Shown here: piece after piece, positions 8,393 through 16,408 of the stretch
Layout: the number at the start of each line of letters is the position of its first letter
How positions within the stretch are numbered: position 1 is the stretch's first letter
Assembly (NCBI GenBank): GCA_017454625.1
Contig: JAFTCP010000053.1
Span: 1 to 33,743 of the forward strand
Direction of reading: 5' to 3'
From: Synergistaceae bacterium
GTDB taxonomy: Bacteria > Synergistota > Synergistia > Synergistales > Aminobacteriaceae
DNA length: 33,743 bases
The notes under the pieces: model-generated
Told to the model about the DNA's origin: nothing
The model's input: only the letters and a program-made list of their open reading frames with translations
Database searches by the model: none
Translations under genes and position numbers: made by a program

Positions 8393-9334
8393 ATGGACAT
8401 AACATATTTATTATTTCTACAGGATTTCAGGATAGCCATTAACGACGCTTTGACCCCTTTCATGGAAGGAATTTCATTATTCGGGATAACTTATATTTAC
8501 CTGCTTCCGGCTCTGGTTTACTGGTGCTTTAACAAGCGTAATGGATTATACGTTGCGGCATCGTTGAGCTTGAGCCTTATGTTGAACCCTGTAATCAAGA
8601 TGACGGCTTGCGTATATCGTCCATGGATCAGGGACGCGAGAATAATTCCGGCTGGCGACGCGATTGCTACAGCAGGTGGATATTCTTTTCCGAGCGGGCA
8701 TACTATGACGGTAACGCCGATTTACGGGGGCTTAGCGGTAATTTCTGCGAAGACCAGGAAAAAGTTAGCGTGCTTAATCTGGGTTGTGTTAATCCTGCTC
8801 ACGATGTTCTCACGCAATTATCTGGGAGTTCATACGCCTCAAGATGTCCTTGTTGGTGTAACAGTTAGCTCACTCGTGCTTTACGTCGTCGCAAAAATCT
8901 TTAATTATCTCGAGGCCAATCCTGAACGTGAAAATTTATTCTTGATAATCGGCTTCTTGCTGGGAATTGCGGCGTTATGCTATACGAAGTTCAAGAGTTA
9001 CCCGATGGATTACGTTGACGGAAATTTATTAGTTGACCCGGAGAAAATGAAGATTTCGGGCGTAAATGATATGGCGTTAATGCTCGGTTTTACGGTTGGA
9101 CGTTTCATTGAGAAGAATTTTATCAAGTTTAAGCCGCTGGGCTGGAGCTTCAGAGGAATAATTTTAGGCGCGATCGGACTTGCGATTATGGCTGTGATGA
9201 TTGAGAGCTTGCAAGGATATTGTGTTGCTTACATGGGAGCTTACGCTGGACGGATTGCGACAGGATTTATAACGATGTTTTACGTTGTTGCGATATGGCC
9301 GATGGTGATAAGAATTTTCGGCGGCAAAAGGTAA
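8393..9334 (+). CDS. PAP2-family membrane phosphatase
   Basis: A 313-aa multi-pass membrane protein containing the three phosphatase motifs: K69 to R76-P77 (KMTACVYRP), PSGH at 100-103 with the catalytic histidine H103, and SRNYLGVHTPQD (140-151) with H147 and D151. Hydrophobic helices cover about 33-50, 55-70, 108-140, 152-170, 180-200 and the C-terminal 90 residues. PAP2 enzymes remove phosphate from lipid phosphates, including undecaprenyl pyrophosphate, on the outer face of the membrane. The C-terminal third (from about 215) is longer than in minimal PAP2 proteins and holds extra membrane segments. AAGGAGAG precedes ATG. Terminators flank it, so it is probably monocistronic. Confidence 0.9.
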   Translation: MDITYLLFLQDFRIAINDALTPFMEGISLFGITYIYLLPALVYWCFNKRNGLYVAASLSLSLMLNPVIKMTACVYRPWIRDARIIPAGDAIATAGGYSFPSGHTMTVTPIYGGLAVISAKTRKKLACLIWVVLILLTMFSRNYLGVHTPQDVLVGVTVSSLVLYVVAKIFNYLEANPERENLFLIIGFLLGIAALCYTKFKSYPMDYVDGNLLVDPEKMKISGVNDMALMLGFTVGRFIEKNFIKFKPLGWSFRGIILGAIGLAIMAVMIESLQGYCVAYMGAYAGRIATGFITMFYVVAIWPMVIRIFGGKR

Positions 9335-9341
9335 AATGTGA

Positions 9342-9378
9342 ATGGGCTGTGTAAAAGATTGCACGGCTCATTTTCTTT
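9342..9378 (+). terminator. Terminator after the PAP2 gene
   Basis: A 12-bp stem with three G-T pairs (9342-9353 with 9360-9371) has a 6-nt loop and is followed by TTTTCTTT. Confidence 0.8.
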
Positions 9379-9402
9379 ACTTACTAAGAAAGGGGAAATT
9401 TT

Positions 9403-10416
9403 ATGTCTATCAGAAAAATTATACTAGGAATAATGAAACTTCTTAAAAATACACCTTCATTTTATGATTTTGCGCAGAGAATTTACAGGTTTGTTATCGC
9501 GCCTGGTGAAGGCTGTGCATTGGTGTATCATTGCCGAGATTATACATCAAATCGATACATCAGGCTTCTTTTGAAGATTCTTGCAACTCCATATTGTCTT
9601 CTGAAGTACTTTCATGTTAGGGAAGTGAAGGGACGTGAAGGTCTGGCGTTAGTGTTGATAGCAAAAAATGAAGCTCCATACATTGAAGAATGGTTGAACT
9701 TTCACGTTAAACAGGGAGTTTCACACTTTATTATTTATGACAACGAAAGTATGGATAATTTTTACGAAGTATTGAAGCCTTATATCAATTCCGGCCTTGT
9801 TACTTATCACGTCATTAAGGGAAAAGTCCGGCAAGTAGATGCTTATAATATAGCCATTGCAAATTACGGCGATAAGTTCAAATATATGGGATTTATCGAC
9901 GCGGATGAATTTATGTTTATCCGTAAAAATACCGTAATGGGGGGGGGGTATGATCTTTACAAATTCGTTGATGCTTTCATGAAAAATCACCCCAATGCCG
10001 GAGGAATTGCAATTAACTGGTGTGTATTCGGTTCAAACGGACATGAAACGAAACCTGAAGGCGGGGTTCTTGAGAATTACACAATGTGTGCGGAAAAAGA
10101 TTATTCTGAAAATCATTGGGTAAAAGTAATCTGTGATCCTGTAAAAGTTTTAGCGTGCTTTATGGCACATCTACCGTTTTATCGCTTCGGCTTTCGTAAC
10201 CTAAATGAAAATGGCGAAATATCAGAAGGCCACCAATCGAGACAAGTTCATTTCGACAAGATAAGAATTAACCACTACTGCACTAAATCCAGACAGGAAT
10301 ACATAGCAAAAAGGAATCGTGGGAAAGCAGATACATTAGAGTTCAGACCAATGAGCCATTTTGAACTCCACGATAAAAACGATATTCACGATACGGAAAT
10401 ACTTTCACGCGTCTAG
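9403..10416 (+). CDS. Glycosyltransferase (family 2/92-like) with an in-frame G10 tract
   Basis: A 337-aa protein. The catalytic fold starts near residue 80 with LALVLIAKNEAPYIEEW (KNE at 88-90). It continues with HFIIYDNESMD (YDN 112-114) and reaches the metal-binding FIDADEF (D166, D168). C-terminally it has INHYCTKSRQEYIAKRNRGKA, typical of the glycosyl-transferase 2_4/GT92-like group. It probably adds a sugar to a surface glycan; donor and acceptor are unknown. There is no clear signal peptide. The run of ten G at 9939-9948 encodes G180-G182 and is in frame here. A one-base change would shift the frame soon after the catalytic DADEF. AAAGGGG precedes ATG. The codon use is more AT-rich than in the flanking genes, judged by eye. 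Confidence 0.85.
   Translation: MSIRKIILGIMKLLKNTPSFYDFAQRIYRFVIAPGEGCALVYHCRDYTSNRYIRLLLKILATPYCLLKYFHVREVKGREGLALVLIAKNEAPYIEEWLNFHVKQGVSHFIIYDNESMDNFYEVLKPYINSGLVTYHVIKGKVRQVDAYNIAIANYGDKFKYMGFIDADEFMFIRKNTVMGGGYDLYKFVDAFMKNHPNAGGIAINWCVFGSNGHETKPEGGVLENYTMCAEKDYSENHWVKVICDPVKVLACFMAHLPFYRFGFRNLNENGEISEGHQSRQVHFDKIRINHYCTKSRQEYIAKRNRGKADTLEFRPMSHFELHDKNDIHDTEILSRV
9939..9948 (+). repeat. G10 homopolymer inside the glycosyltransferase
   Basis: Ten consecutive G begin at the last base of codon 179 (ATG) and are followed by TATGATC. Nine or eleven G would frameshift the gene. Confidence 0.85.
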
Positions 10417-10421
10417 GTTTT

Positions 10422-10439
10422 GGGGGCGGGTGGGTGGGG
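10422..10439 (+). other. G-quadruplex motif after the glycosyltransferase
   Basis: GGGGGCGGGTGGGTGGGG begins 6 nt after the stop codon. It shares a 16-nt core with the loop at 2474-2489 and sits directly before a terminator hairpin. Confidence 0.75.
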
Positions 10440-10440
10440 T

Positions 10441-10466
10441 GGCCGACCTGAAAGGGCGGCCTTTTT
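10441..10466 (+). terminator. Terminator after the glycosyltransferase
   Basis: GGCCG/CGGCC (10441-10445 with 10457-10461) plus an inner CCT/AGG are followed by five T. Confidence 0.8.
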
Positions 10467-10570
10467 ACCAATAGATGCTGTTTATTATATGATTATGATT
10501 AGAATACAGATTTTTGCTCAGCCTCAAAGTATCATATTTACGGCTAAACATACAGCTTTTAACTCATTCA

Positions 10571-10579
10571 TGCTATAAT
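10571..10579 (+). promoter_or_regulatory. Extended -10 promoter of the rplU operon
   Basis: TGCTATAAT lies 84 bp before rplU. No good -35 is seen. The leader contains AAGGC...GCCTT (a 5-bp hairpin around 10606-10632) and AAGGAGG about 13 nt before ATG. An L21-type autoregulatory leader is possible but not shown. Confidence 0.55.
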
Positions 10580-10662
10580 TCAGCAATCGTATTTTCACGC
10601 ATGAAGAAGGCATTAAATCATTCTATGAGCCTTAATTCAGCGAAGGAGGAAATTTATTCACA

Positions 10663-10977
10663 ATGTATGCAATCATCGAAACAGGCGGCAAACAATATCG
10701 CGCGAGCGTCGGCGACAAGTTCAGAGTTGAGAAACTTCCCGGCGAAACCAGCACCGAGATTATATTCGACAAAGTTTTAGCGGTCGGCGGAGAAGGAACG
10801 GAAGCAAAGTTCGGAACTCCTTACATCACCGGCGCAAGAGTTACAGCCGAAATCGTCAAACAGGCTCGTGCTGATAAAGTCCTAGTCTTCAAGTACAAGA
10901 GCAAGAAGAACATTCGCAAGATGAAAGGCCACCGCCAGTATTACACCGAAGTCGTAATCAAGGAAATCGAAGCATAA
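10663..10977 (+). CDS. rplU: 50S ribosomal protein L21
   Basis: A 104-aa protein of normal L21 length. It begins with the family signature MYAIIETGGKQYRASVGDKF and ends with the basic FKYKSKKNIRKMKGHRQYYTEV segment that contacts 23S rRNA. It is the first gene of a rplU-prp-rpmA block, with only one base between its stop and the next start. Expression probably starts from the extended -10 promoter 84 bp upstream. Confidence 0.98.
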   Translation: MYAIIETGGKQYRASVGDKFRVEKLPGETSTEIIFDKVLAVGGEGTEAKFGTPYITGARVTAEIVKQARADKVLVFKYKSKKNIRKMKGHRQYYTEVVIKEIEA

Positions 10978-10978
10978 A

Positions 10979-11314
10979 TTGGTCGAAGTAACATTATTCA
11001 CTCAGGGAAAAAATTTAGTCGGCATTCAGAGCAGGGGACATTCAGGGGCAGCCGAAAAGGGCAGTGATGTAGTGTGTGCGGCTGTCAGCGTCTTAATGCA
11101 AGCGTTAGTTTTCGGTTTATCGGAAGTTGCAGGCTTGAAGTCGGCGAGTATTCACACAAACCCAAGCGTTCCGGTTATTCGCGCGAATTGGCCGGTTGAG
11201 GACTGCGCAAAAGTCTCATTGCTGACAGAAACAATCTCACAATCCCTGAAGATAATTGCTCGCGACAACCCCAAACACGTAAAAATTTATTCGGAGGTAA
11301 TTAACCAATCATGA
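10979..11314 (+). CDS. prp: Ribosomal-processing cysteine protease Prp
   Basis: A 111-aa protein (YsxB family) starting with TTG at 10979, one base after rplU. The catalytic pair is visible: H21 in [11 protein letters not shown] and C33 in [14 protein letters not shown]. In Firmicutes Prp cuts the N-terminal extension off ribosomal protein L27, which is required for ribosome function. The L27 encoded next door has exactly such an extension ([10 protein letters not shown] before AHKKG), so substrate and protease are adjacent and fit each other. The gene overlaps rpmA by 4 bases (ATGA). Confidence 0.93.
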   Translation: MVEVTLFTQGKNLVGIQSRGHSGAAEKGSDVVCAAVSVLMQALVFGLSEVAGLKSASIHTNPSVPVIRANWPVEDCAKVSLLTETISQSLKIIARDNPKHVKIYSEVINQS

Positions 11315-11601
11315 AGTTCACGTTTGATTTACAATTTTTCGCCCATAAAAAAGGTCAGGGAAGTTCAACCAATGGCCGCGACAGTCAGCCGAAATATCGC
11401 GGAATTAAAGTTTTTGCCGGTCAGGTCGTCAATGCCGGAAGTATCTTAGTCAGACAATGCGGAACAAAAGTTCATCCCGGCAAGCATGTCGGATGCGGAA
11501 GAGATTTTACGCTTTTCGCTCTTGTTCCCGGAAAAGTCAATTATCACACGAAGATGAACCGCAAATTTGTCTCGGTTGAGCCTGTTGAAGCCGCCGAGTA
11601 A
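11311..11601 (+). CDS. rpmA: 50S ribosomal protein L27 with cleavable extension
   Basis: A 96-aa L27. Its body begins [15 protein letters not shown], close to the universal L27 N-terminus, and is preceded by the hydrophobic decapeptide [10 protein letters not shown], ending in FF as in Prp-processed L27 proteins. The mature N-terminus reaches the peptidyl-transferase centre. GGAGG precedes the ATG inside the end of prp. A terminator follows 17 nt after the stop, although obgE lies downstream. Confidence 0.97.
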   Translation: MKFTFDLQFFAHKKGQGSSTNGRDSQPKYRGIKVFAGQVVNAGSILVRQCGTKVHPGKHVGCGRDFTLFALVPGKVNYHTKMNRKFVSVEPVEAAE

Positions 11602-11617
11602 TCGTAAGACATCATAT

Positions 11618-11645
11618 GCCCCTGAGATACGGGGCTAATTTTTTT
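11618..11645 (+). terminator. Terminator after rpmA
   Basis: GCCCC/GGGGC (11618-11622 with 11631-11635) is followed by TAA and seven T. It separates the ribosomal genes from obgE. A TTGACA at 11687-11692 is the only promoter-like element seen before obgE, and it has no -10 at normal spacing. Confidence 0.75.
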
Positions 11646-11725
11646 ATCAGGACATGAAAATTTGCAGAAAAAACGGAGTGTCGAGGTTGACAATAAGATT
11701 ATTATGTGATGCGTTTGACCTTTGC

Positions 11726-11778
11726 GAAATTTTATAGACACAGCAGGACGCGGAGCTTTGAGCTTTCGGCGTGAAAAA
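11726..11778 (+). repeat. Decayed duplicate of the obgE 5' end
   Basis: About 50 nt directly upstream of obgE match bases 11800-11880 of the gene. The pieces are GAAATTTTATAGACACAGCA, GGACGCGGA and GCTTTGAGCTTTCGGCGTG. Two gaps are present, each placed exactly between short direct repeats in the gene copy (AGCAG and CGGAG). The copy has no open frame. Confidence 0.8.
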
Positions 11779-11800
11779 GGAGACAAGAGAATTATCCATT

Positions 11801-13096
11801 ATGAAATTTGTAGACATAGCAGATATTTACGTTAAAGCAGGACGCGGAGGCAACGGAGCTTTGAGTTTTCGTCGTGAAAAGTTCGTTCCCAAAGGAGGCC
11901 CGGACGGCGGAGATGGAGGCAAGGGCGGAGATGTAATTCTTGAAGCTGTCGGCGGAATTGTTACGCTCGCGGATTTCGAGTATGACCGACGCTTTCAGGC
12001 TGGGCATGCAGGACACGGGGCCGGAGCATTACGAACAGGCGCAAACGGTGAAGACCTGAAAATTTTTGTGCCATGCGGAACTCTTGTGCGTGATGAGGAT
12101 GATAATATTCTCGCTGACTTGGTCGTTCCCGGCCAGAAGTTTATAGCCGCACACGGAGGACGAGGAGGCAAGGGAAACTCACACTTCGCTAATTCTTCAC
12201 GACGTGCCCCGAAATTCGCCGAAAAAGGAGACGCAGGAGAAGAACGAGCCTTGAAACTTGAGCTGAAATTAATTGCTGATGTCGGACTTGCAGGTTTTCC
12301 GAACGCCGGTAAATCAAGCATACTCTCAGCAATAAGCGGAGCCAAACCGAAAATTGCGGGTTATCCGTTCACGACACTTACACCGAATTTAGGCGTGCTT
12401 GCAGTTGATGACGCGAAAGTTGTAATTGCTGACTTGCCGGGATTAATTGAGGGAGCTCATGAGGGAAAAGGTTTAGGACTTCAATTTTTGCGCCACGTTG
12501 AGAGAACGAGAATTTTATTGCACGTCATAGACTTATCACAGACCAATCCTGTTGAGAGCTTCCACGCGTTAATCAACGAGTTCAAGGAGTACGGAGCTGA
12601 TTTAGCATCAAGGCCCTGCATCGTAATCGGTAATAAGATTGACATTGAAGGCACTCAGGAAAATTTGAAGGCTTTACGTGATGAAGCAGAAAGTTTATCG
12701 CTCCCGTTTATGGCCGTGAGTGCTTTGACAGGCGAGAATATCCCGGAGCTGATTAAAAATATCGCTGACATGGTGAGAAAAACTCCGGCGGTCGAAATCG
12801 TTCAAAGTGAAAATGAAGTTATCGAGCTTCCAAGAAAGAAATCATCCGCAAAATCTTCACGTGAACCCGTTAAAATTTTGAGATTGTCCGACGGTTCATT
12901 TAGAGTTGAACACGAAAACTTCGAGAAAGCCGTATCACGAATAAACTTTGAACACGAGGACGCTTTACAGAAATTCTCGCGGCTGTTAAAAGCTCTGAGC
13001 GTTGAAGAAGCATTAGAAGCCGCCGGAGCTCGTGAAGGCGACAAAGTTTATATCGGCGACGTTGAATTTGACTTTGAGCCGGAAATTTCATCATGA
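11801..13096 (+). CDS. obgE: GTPase Obg/CgtA
   Basis: A 431-aa essential ribosome-associated GTPase. Start ATG 11801 gives the canonical MKFVDIADIYVKAGRGGNG. A GTG at 11771 would add ten residues not seen in the family, although AAAGGAG (11776-11782) is rather far (18 nt) from the chosen ATG. Order of domains: the glycine-rich Obg fold (1-158), the G domain with GFPNAGKS (165-172), DLPG (211-214) and NKID (278-281), and the C-terminal OCT domain (about 355-425, ILRLSDGSFRVEHENFEKAV). It couples 50S maturation and the stringent response. It is followed by nadD. Confidence 0.96.
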   Translation: MKFVDIADIYVKAGRGGNGALSFRREKFVPKGGPDGGDGGKGGDVILEAVGGIVTLADFEYDRRFQAGHAGHGAGALRTGANGEDLKIFVPCGTLVRDEDDNILADLVVPGQKFIAAHGGRGGKGNSHFANSSRRAPKFAEKGDAGEERALKLELKLIADVGLAGFPNAGKSSILSAISGAKPKIAGYPFTTLTPNLGVLAVDDAKVVIADLPGLIEGAHEGKGLGLQFLRHVERTRILLHVIDLSQTNPVESFHALINEFKEYGADLASRPCIVIGNKIDIEGTQENLKALRDEAESLSLPFMAVSALTGENIPELIKNIADMVRKTPAVEIVQSENEVIELPRKKSSAKSSREPVKILRLSDGSFRVEHENFEKAVSRINFEHEDALQKFSRLLKALSVEEALEAAGAREGDKVYIGDVEFDFEPEISS

Positions 13097-13167
13097 GAAT
13101 TTTACGCGCAACAGGAGAAAAAATTATGAAGCACTTAGCAATTGAGTTTATCACCGGAATATTATAA
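13093..13167 (+). CDS. Candidate 24-codon ORF between obgE and nadD
   Basis: A short frame begins with ATG overlapping the obgE stop (ATGA) and ends with TAA two bases before the nadD ATG. Inside it, AGGAG is followed by a second ATG (at 13126). It has no recognisable family. It may serve only to couple translation from obgE to nadD, since nadD itself has a weak ribosome-binding site. Confidence 0.25.
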   Translation: MRILRATGEKIMKHLAIEFITGIL

Positions 13168-13169
13168 AT

Positions 13170-13763
13170 ATGAAGACAGGCATAATGGGCGGAACATTTG
13201 ACCCTATTCATTACGGGCATTTGTTGGCGGCAGAGGAAGCACGAAGGAATTTAGGCATTGACCGTTTAATTTTCGTACCTACCGGAGATCCTCCGCATAA
13301 ACACGATCATCACGTTACTTCGGCTGAGGACAGATACGCAATGACACTTTTAGCGACGGCTGGAGTTCTTGAATATTCAGTTTCGCGCATGGAGATTGAC
13401 AGGACAGAAGAGACACATACGGTTGACACGCTGAGAGAGTTTATCAGGTCTGGAGTTAAGCCGGAGGATTTATACTTTATTACGGGGCTTGACGCTATGC
13501 TCTCGATTACATGCTGGTTCGAGTACGAGAAAATCCCGGAGTTATGCACGCTCGTAACAGCAAGACGGCCTGGCTATCCTGTCAGCGGAATAGAAAAACT
13601 GCCTGAATTTATCCGCAATAAGTTAAAATATATAGAAATTCCCCAGTTCGCAATATCCAGCACAGAAATTCGCGAGCGGGCACGGGACGGACGAGGTATA
13701 AGATTTCTTGTGCCTCACTTAGTCGAGATTTATATAGAGTCCAATAATCTATATAGATTGTGA
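13170..13763 (+). CDS. nadD: Nicotinate-nucleotide adenylyltransferase
   Basis: A 197-aa protein of the nucleotidyltransferase superfamily. GGTFDPIHYGH at 7-17 contains the T/HxGH active-site motif, and the C-terminal ISSTEIRERARDGR is the second signature. RLIFVPTGDPPHK is the family's typical substrate loop. It adenylates nicotinate mononucleotide in NAD synthesis. It follows obgE closely (73 bp), as in many bacteria. The rsfS (ybeB) gene that often follows nadD is not present here. Confidence 0.95.
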   Translation: MKTGIMGGTFDPIHYGHLLAAEEARRNLGIDRLIFVPTGDPPHKHDHHVTSAEDRYAMTLLATAGVLEYSVSRMEIDRTEETHTVDTLREFIRSGVKPEDLYFITGLDAMLSITCWFEYEKIPELCTLVTARRPGYPVSGIEKLPEFIRNKLKYIEIPQFAISSTEIRERARDGRGIRFLVPHLVEIYIESNNLYRL

Positions 13764-13811
13764 TTTCTGAAAATTTTAATTTGAGTATTGGATGCAGGAA
13801 AAATTATAGAG

Positions 13812-13930
13812 GTTCGTAATTGCTGTAGAATTATTTGCAGTACGAAATCATGTAAAATCATGTACATCATTAGTTAATGAAATAAGCATGAAAATCGTAA
13901 TTGCTATGAGTTTTACTTGCTATATTCGTG
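13812..13930. repeat. Degenerate repeat and inverted repeat in the nadD-LCP gap
   Basis: CGTAATTGCT occurs twice, at about 13816 and 13896, each followed by similar TTTGC/TTGCT-rich sequence. The first copy lies in a stem TTCGTA/TACGAA. AATCATGTA also repeats in between. The 234-bp gap has no gene. Confidence 0.45.
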
Positions 13931-13997
13931 AAATTTTGTATGTTATTCTGAAATTAAAGATGTGAGAAAATTTTTATACAGAAGGTGATTAATTGTA

Positions 13998-15374
13998 ATG
14001 CGAGTAGTAAGAATTTTATTCATGGTATTCATGATCATAGCTTCGACGATGGGAGGAGCTTTTCTGAAATTTACGGAGGTCATGAACGATCCTAACCCGT
14101 TACCAACGCCCAAAGCCAATAATGAACTCGTCGCTCAGCCGCAAGAAAGTTCAACGACTTCCGGAGAAACTGAGCTTGTAGTAGCTGAGAAAACTGCACA
14201 GCCGGAAAATAATTCTACAAGGGGAAGTGTGAGCGTTCTTGTTGTCGGACTTGATAACGTCGAAGGAGGCTCACGAACTGACGCAATCGCTCTCGCAATT
14301 TTCGATGCTGAGAATGCCGCTTTAAGAATAGCTTCTGTTCCGAGAGATTCGCGAGTTTACATTCCTGGCAGAGGCTGGGACAAGATTAATCATGCTTATG
14401 TTTACGGCGGAATAAATTTATTGCGTGAGACGCTCGTGAACTTAACCGGAATTCCTGTTGATTATTTCGTGAAGATTAATTACCGGAGCTTCCCCAGAAT
14501 TGTTGATATTCTCGGCGGAGTTGATATTGATGTTGAGAAGAGATTATATTACACGGATTATTCGGGAAAATTATTTATTAACATTCCTAAGGGCCGCCAG
14601 CACATGGACGGAAAGACAGCGCTGGGCTACGTGAGATTTAGACATGACCCGTTAGGTGATATTGGTCGAGTTCAGAGACAGCAGAAATTCATTAATCTCA
14701 TGATGGACAAGATAAAAACTCCTGCGATACTTCCGAGAGTTCCAGCACTTTTAGGCGAGATTATGGATGCTGTTGATACTGACCTTGCGCCGTTGGAAGC
14801 CTTGAAGTTGTTACAGTTCGCTAATTCCCTCTCGAAGGACAGAATTACAATGTTCATGGCTCCGGGAAAATCCGGCTTCAGTAAAAACGTAAGCTACTGG
14901 ATACTTGACAACAAAGCGTTCTCCAAACAATTGACGGCAGAACTTCCTCCAGCGGATGATAATATTCTTGAGGCTGTCGAAGGATTTAACTTAGACCGTC
15001 CGGAAGGTGAGAATTACGCGGACTTTGACAGTGAGAAGATTGCGGAGTTACGAGACCAGATTATGAGCATAAGAATACTCAACGGCGACGGCGAAAAGGG
15101 AATAGGAAAACGAGCGGCACAAATCTTCCAGAGAATTGGCATCGAAGTCCCTTACACCGGGAATGCACGGCATTACGACTACAAGGCCAGCAGCATAATT
15201 TATCCTCCGGACGGCGACGAGAGCGTAAAACAGGGAGCTATGGCGTTGGCTGAACTCTGCGGGATTAAGAATGAGCGGTTAATTCAGCCGGACAAGCGCG
15301 CAACTTCATTAACGCTGATAATCGGACATGATAAAGAAGAATTATTCAGCAGACTTGAACCATTGAACTCGTGA
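13998..15374 (+). CDS. LytR-CpsA-Psr (LCP) family protein with LytR C-terminal domain
   Basis: A 458-aa membrane-anchored extracytoplasmic enzyme. One N-terminal TM segment (about 5-24) is followed by a low-complexity S/T/E/P linker (30-75). The LCP domain carries SRTDAI (92-97), SVPRDSRV (113-120), KINHAY and FRHDPLGDIGRVQRQQ, whose Arg and Asp residues bind the pyrophosphate of the lipid-linked donor. A LytR_C domain occupies about 350-450 (IRILNGDGEKGIGKRAAQIF). LCP enzymes transfer glycopolymers from undecaprenyl carriers to the cell wall. In diderm bacteria the acceptor is less clear. AAGGTGAT precedes ATG. Confidence 0.92.
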   Translation: MRVVRILFMVFMIIASTMGGAFLKFTEVMNDPNPLPTPKANNELVAQPQESSTTSGETELVVAEKTAQPENNSTRGSVSVLVVGLDNVEGGSRTDAIALAIFDAENAALRIASVPRDSRVYIPGRGWDKINHAYVYGGINLLRETLVNLTGIPVDYFVKINYRSFPRIVDILGGVDIDVEKRLYYTDYSGKLFINIPKGRQHMDGKTALGYVRFRHDPLGDIGRVQRQQKFINLMMDKIKTPAILPRVPALLGEIMDAVDTDLAPLEALKLLQFANSLSKDRITMFMAPGKSGFSKNVSYWILDNKAFSKQLTAELPPADDNILEAVEGFNLDRPEGENYADFDSEKIAELRDQIMSIRILNGDGEKGIGKRAAQIFQRIGIEVPYTGNARHYDYKASSIIYPPDGDESVKQGAMALAELCGIKNERLIQPDKRATSLTLIIGHDKEELFSRLEPLNS

Positions 15375-15384
15375 GAAAATTTTT

Positions 15385-15415
15385 ATTCCTCTCGTGTAAT
15401 GCGGGGGGAATTTTT
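15385..15415 (+). terminator. Terminator after the LCP gene
   Basis: A 10-bp stem ATTCCTCTCG/CGGGGGGAAT with two G-T pairs, a 7-nt loop and T5. Confidence 0.85.
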
Positions 15416-15428
15416 ATTATGCCGACCG

Positions 15429-15437
15429 TGCTATAAT
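15429..15437 (+). promoter_or_regulatory. Extended -10 promoter of argF
   Basis: TGCTATAAT lies 33 bp before argF. It is the same 9-mer as before rplU. There is no clear -35, because the upstream bases are the LCP terminator. AGGAGG lies about 11 nt before the ATG. Confidence 0.6.
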
Positions 15438-15469
15438 CGCAAAAAACTTTTCAGGAGGAATTTTCAATC

Positions 15470-16408
15470 ATGGCAGTAAATCTCAGGGGCAGAAACTTTT
15501 TGACGTTAATGGACTTTACGTCCGACGAAATAGATTATTTGCTCACACTCGCGGCAGACTTGAAGGCTAAAAAGCGTGCGGGCATTCGTGGAAACACATT
15601 AGCCGGTAAAAATATTGCGTTAATCTTCGAGAAATCATCAACACGAACACGCTGTGCATTCACGGTAGCTTGCAACGACGAAGGAGCTTTTCCCGAGTAT
15701 CTCAACAAGAACGATATTCAGCTCGGAGCAAAGGAAGATGCAAAGGATACGGCACGCGTTCTCGGCAGAATGTTTGACGGAATCGAGTTCAGGGGATTTA
15801 AACAGGAGACAGTCGAGACACTCGCGAAATATTCAGGTGTTCCCGTTTGGAATGGATTAACTGATATTGACCATCCTACACAGGTTCTTGCTGACTTCTT
15901 GACGCTTAGAGAAAATTTCGGGAAATTACGCGGCTTAAAACTCGTTTACTTAGGCGACGGAAGAAACAACATGAGCAACGCTTTAATGATCGGCTGTGCG
16001 AAAATGGGAATTGATTACGTCGTAAGCTCACCAAAAGAATTAGAGCCGGACAAAAATTTACTCGCTAAATGCCGGGAAATCGCAAAACATTCAACAATAA
16101 CTATCATTAATGACCCCAAAGAAGCCGTGAAAGGTGCCGACGCGATTTATACTGACGTTTGGGTTTCAATGGGAGAAGAGGCGTTGAAAGAGGAACGTTA
16201 TAGATTGCTGGGAAATTGGCAGGTCAACACGGAGATTATTAACGCGACGGGAAAAGACACGACGATATTTTTACATTGTCTTCCGGCTGTGAAGGGTTCA
16301 GAAGTTACGGAGGAAGTTTTCGAGAGTGAACGCTCAAAAGTTTTTGATGAGGCCGAAAACCGTATGCATACGATTAAAGCCGTAATGGTCGCAACACTCG
16401 GAGCATGA
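15470..16408 (+). CDS. argF: Ornithine carbamoyltransferase
   Basis: A 312-aa enzyme that joins carbamoyl phosphate and ornithine to citrulline, or runs in reverse in arginine fermentation. Carbamoyl-phosphate site: STRTR (57-61) within [12 protein letters not shown], and DHPTQ (134-138). Ornithine site: [11 protein letters not shown] (the SMG loop) and HCLP at 269-272, the catalytic cysteine loop. Length is normal. The sequence cannot tell anabolic ArgF from catabolic ArcB. A four-base overlap (ATGA) joins it to the following adenosyltransferase-like gene. No arcA or arcC is in the window. Confidence 0.95.
   Translation: MAVNLRGRNFLTLMDFTSDEIDYLLTLAADLKAKKRAGIRGNTLAGKNIALIFEKSSTRTRCAFTVACNDEGAFPEYLNKNDIQLGAKEDAKDTARVLGRMFDGIEFRGFKQETVETLAKYSGVPVWNGLTDIDHPTQVLADFLTLRENFGKLRGLKLVYLGDGRNNMSNALMIGCAKMGIDYVVSSPKELEPDKNLLAKCREIAKHSTITIINDPKEAVKGADAIYTDVWVSMGEEALKEERYRLLGNWQVNTEIINATGKDTTIFLHCLPAVKGSEVTEEVFESERSKVFDEAENRMHTIKAVMVATLGA

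Noticed and set aside
10514-10780. Plus-strand frame overlapping the rplU promoter and start
   Set aside because: It covers the extended -10 promoter and out-of-frame rplU sequence; no family.
11687-11720. TTGACA and TTGACC as obgE promoter
   Set aside because: No -10 hexamer at 16-18 bp from either; TATAGA at 11733 is 12 bp from TTGACC and lies in the duplicated gene fragment.
11995-12345. Long open frame antisense to obgE
   Set aside because: It lies wholly inside obgE, its alanine/proline-rich translation mirrors obgE codon bias, and it has no ribosome-binding site or family.
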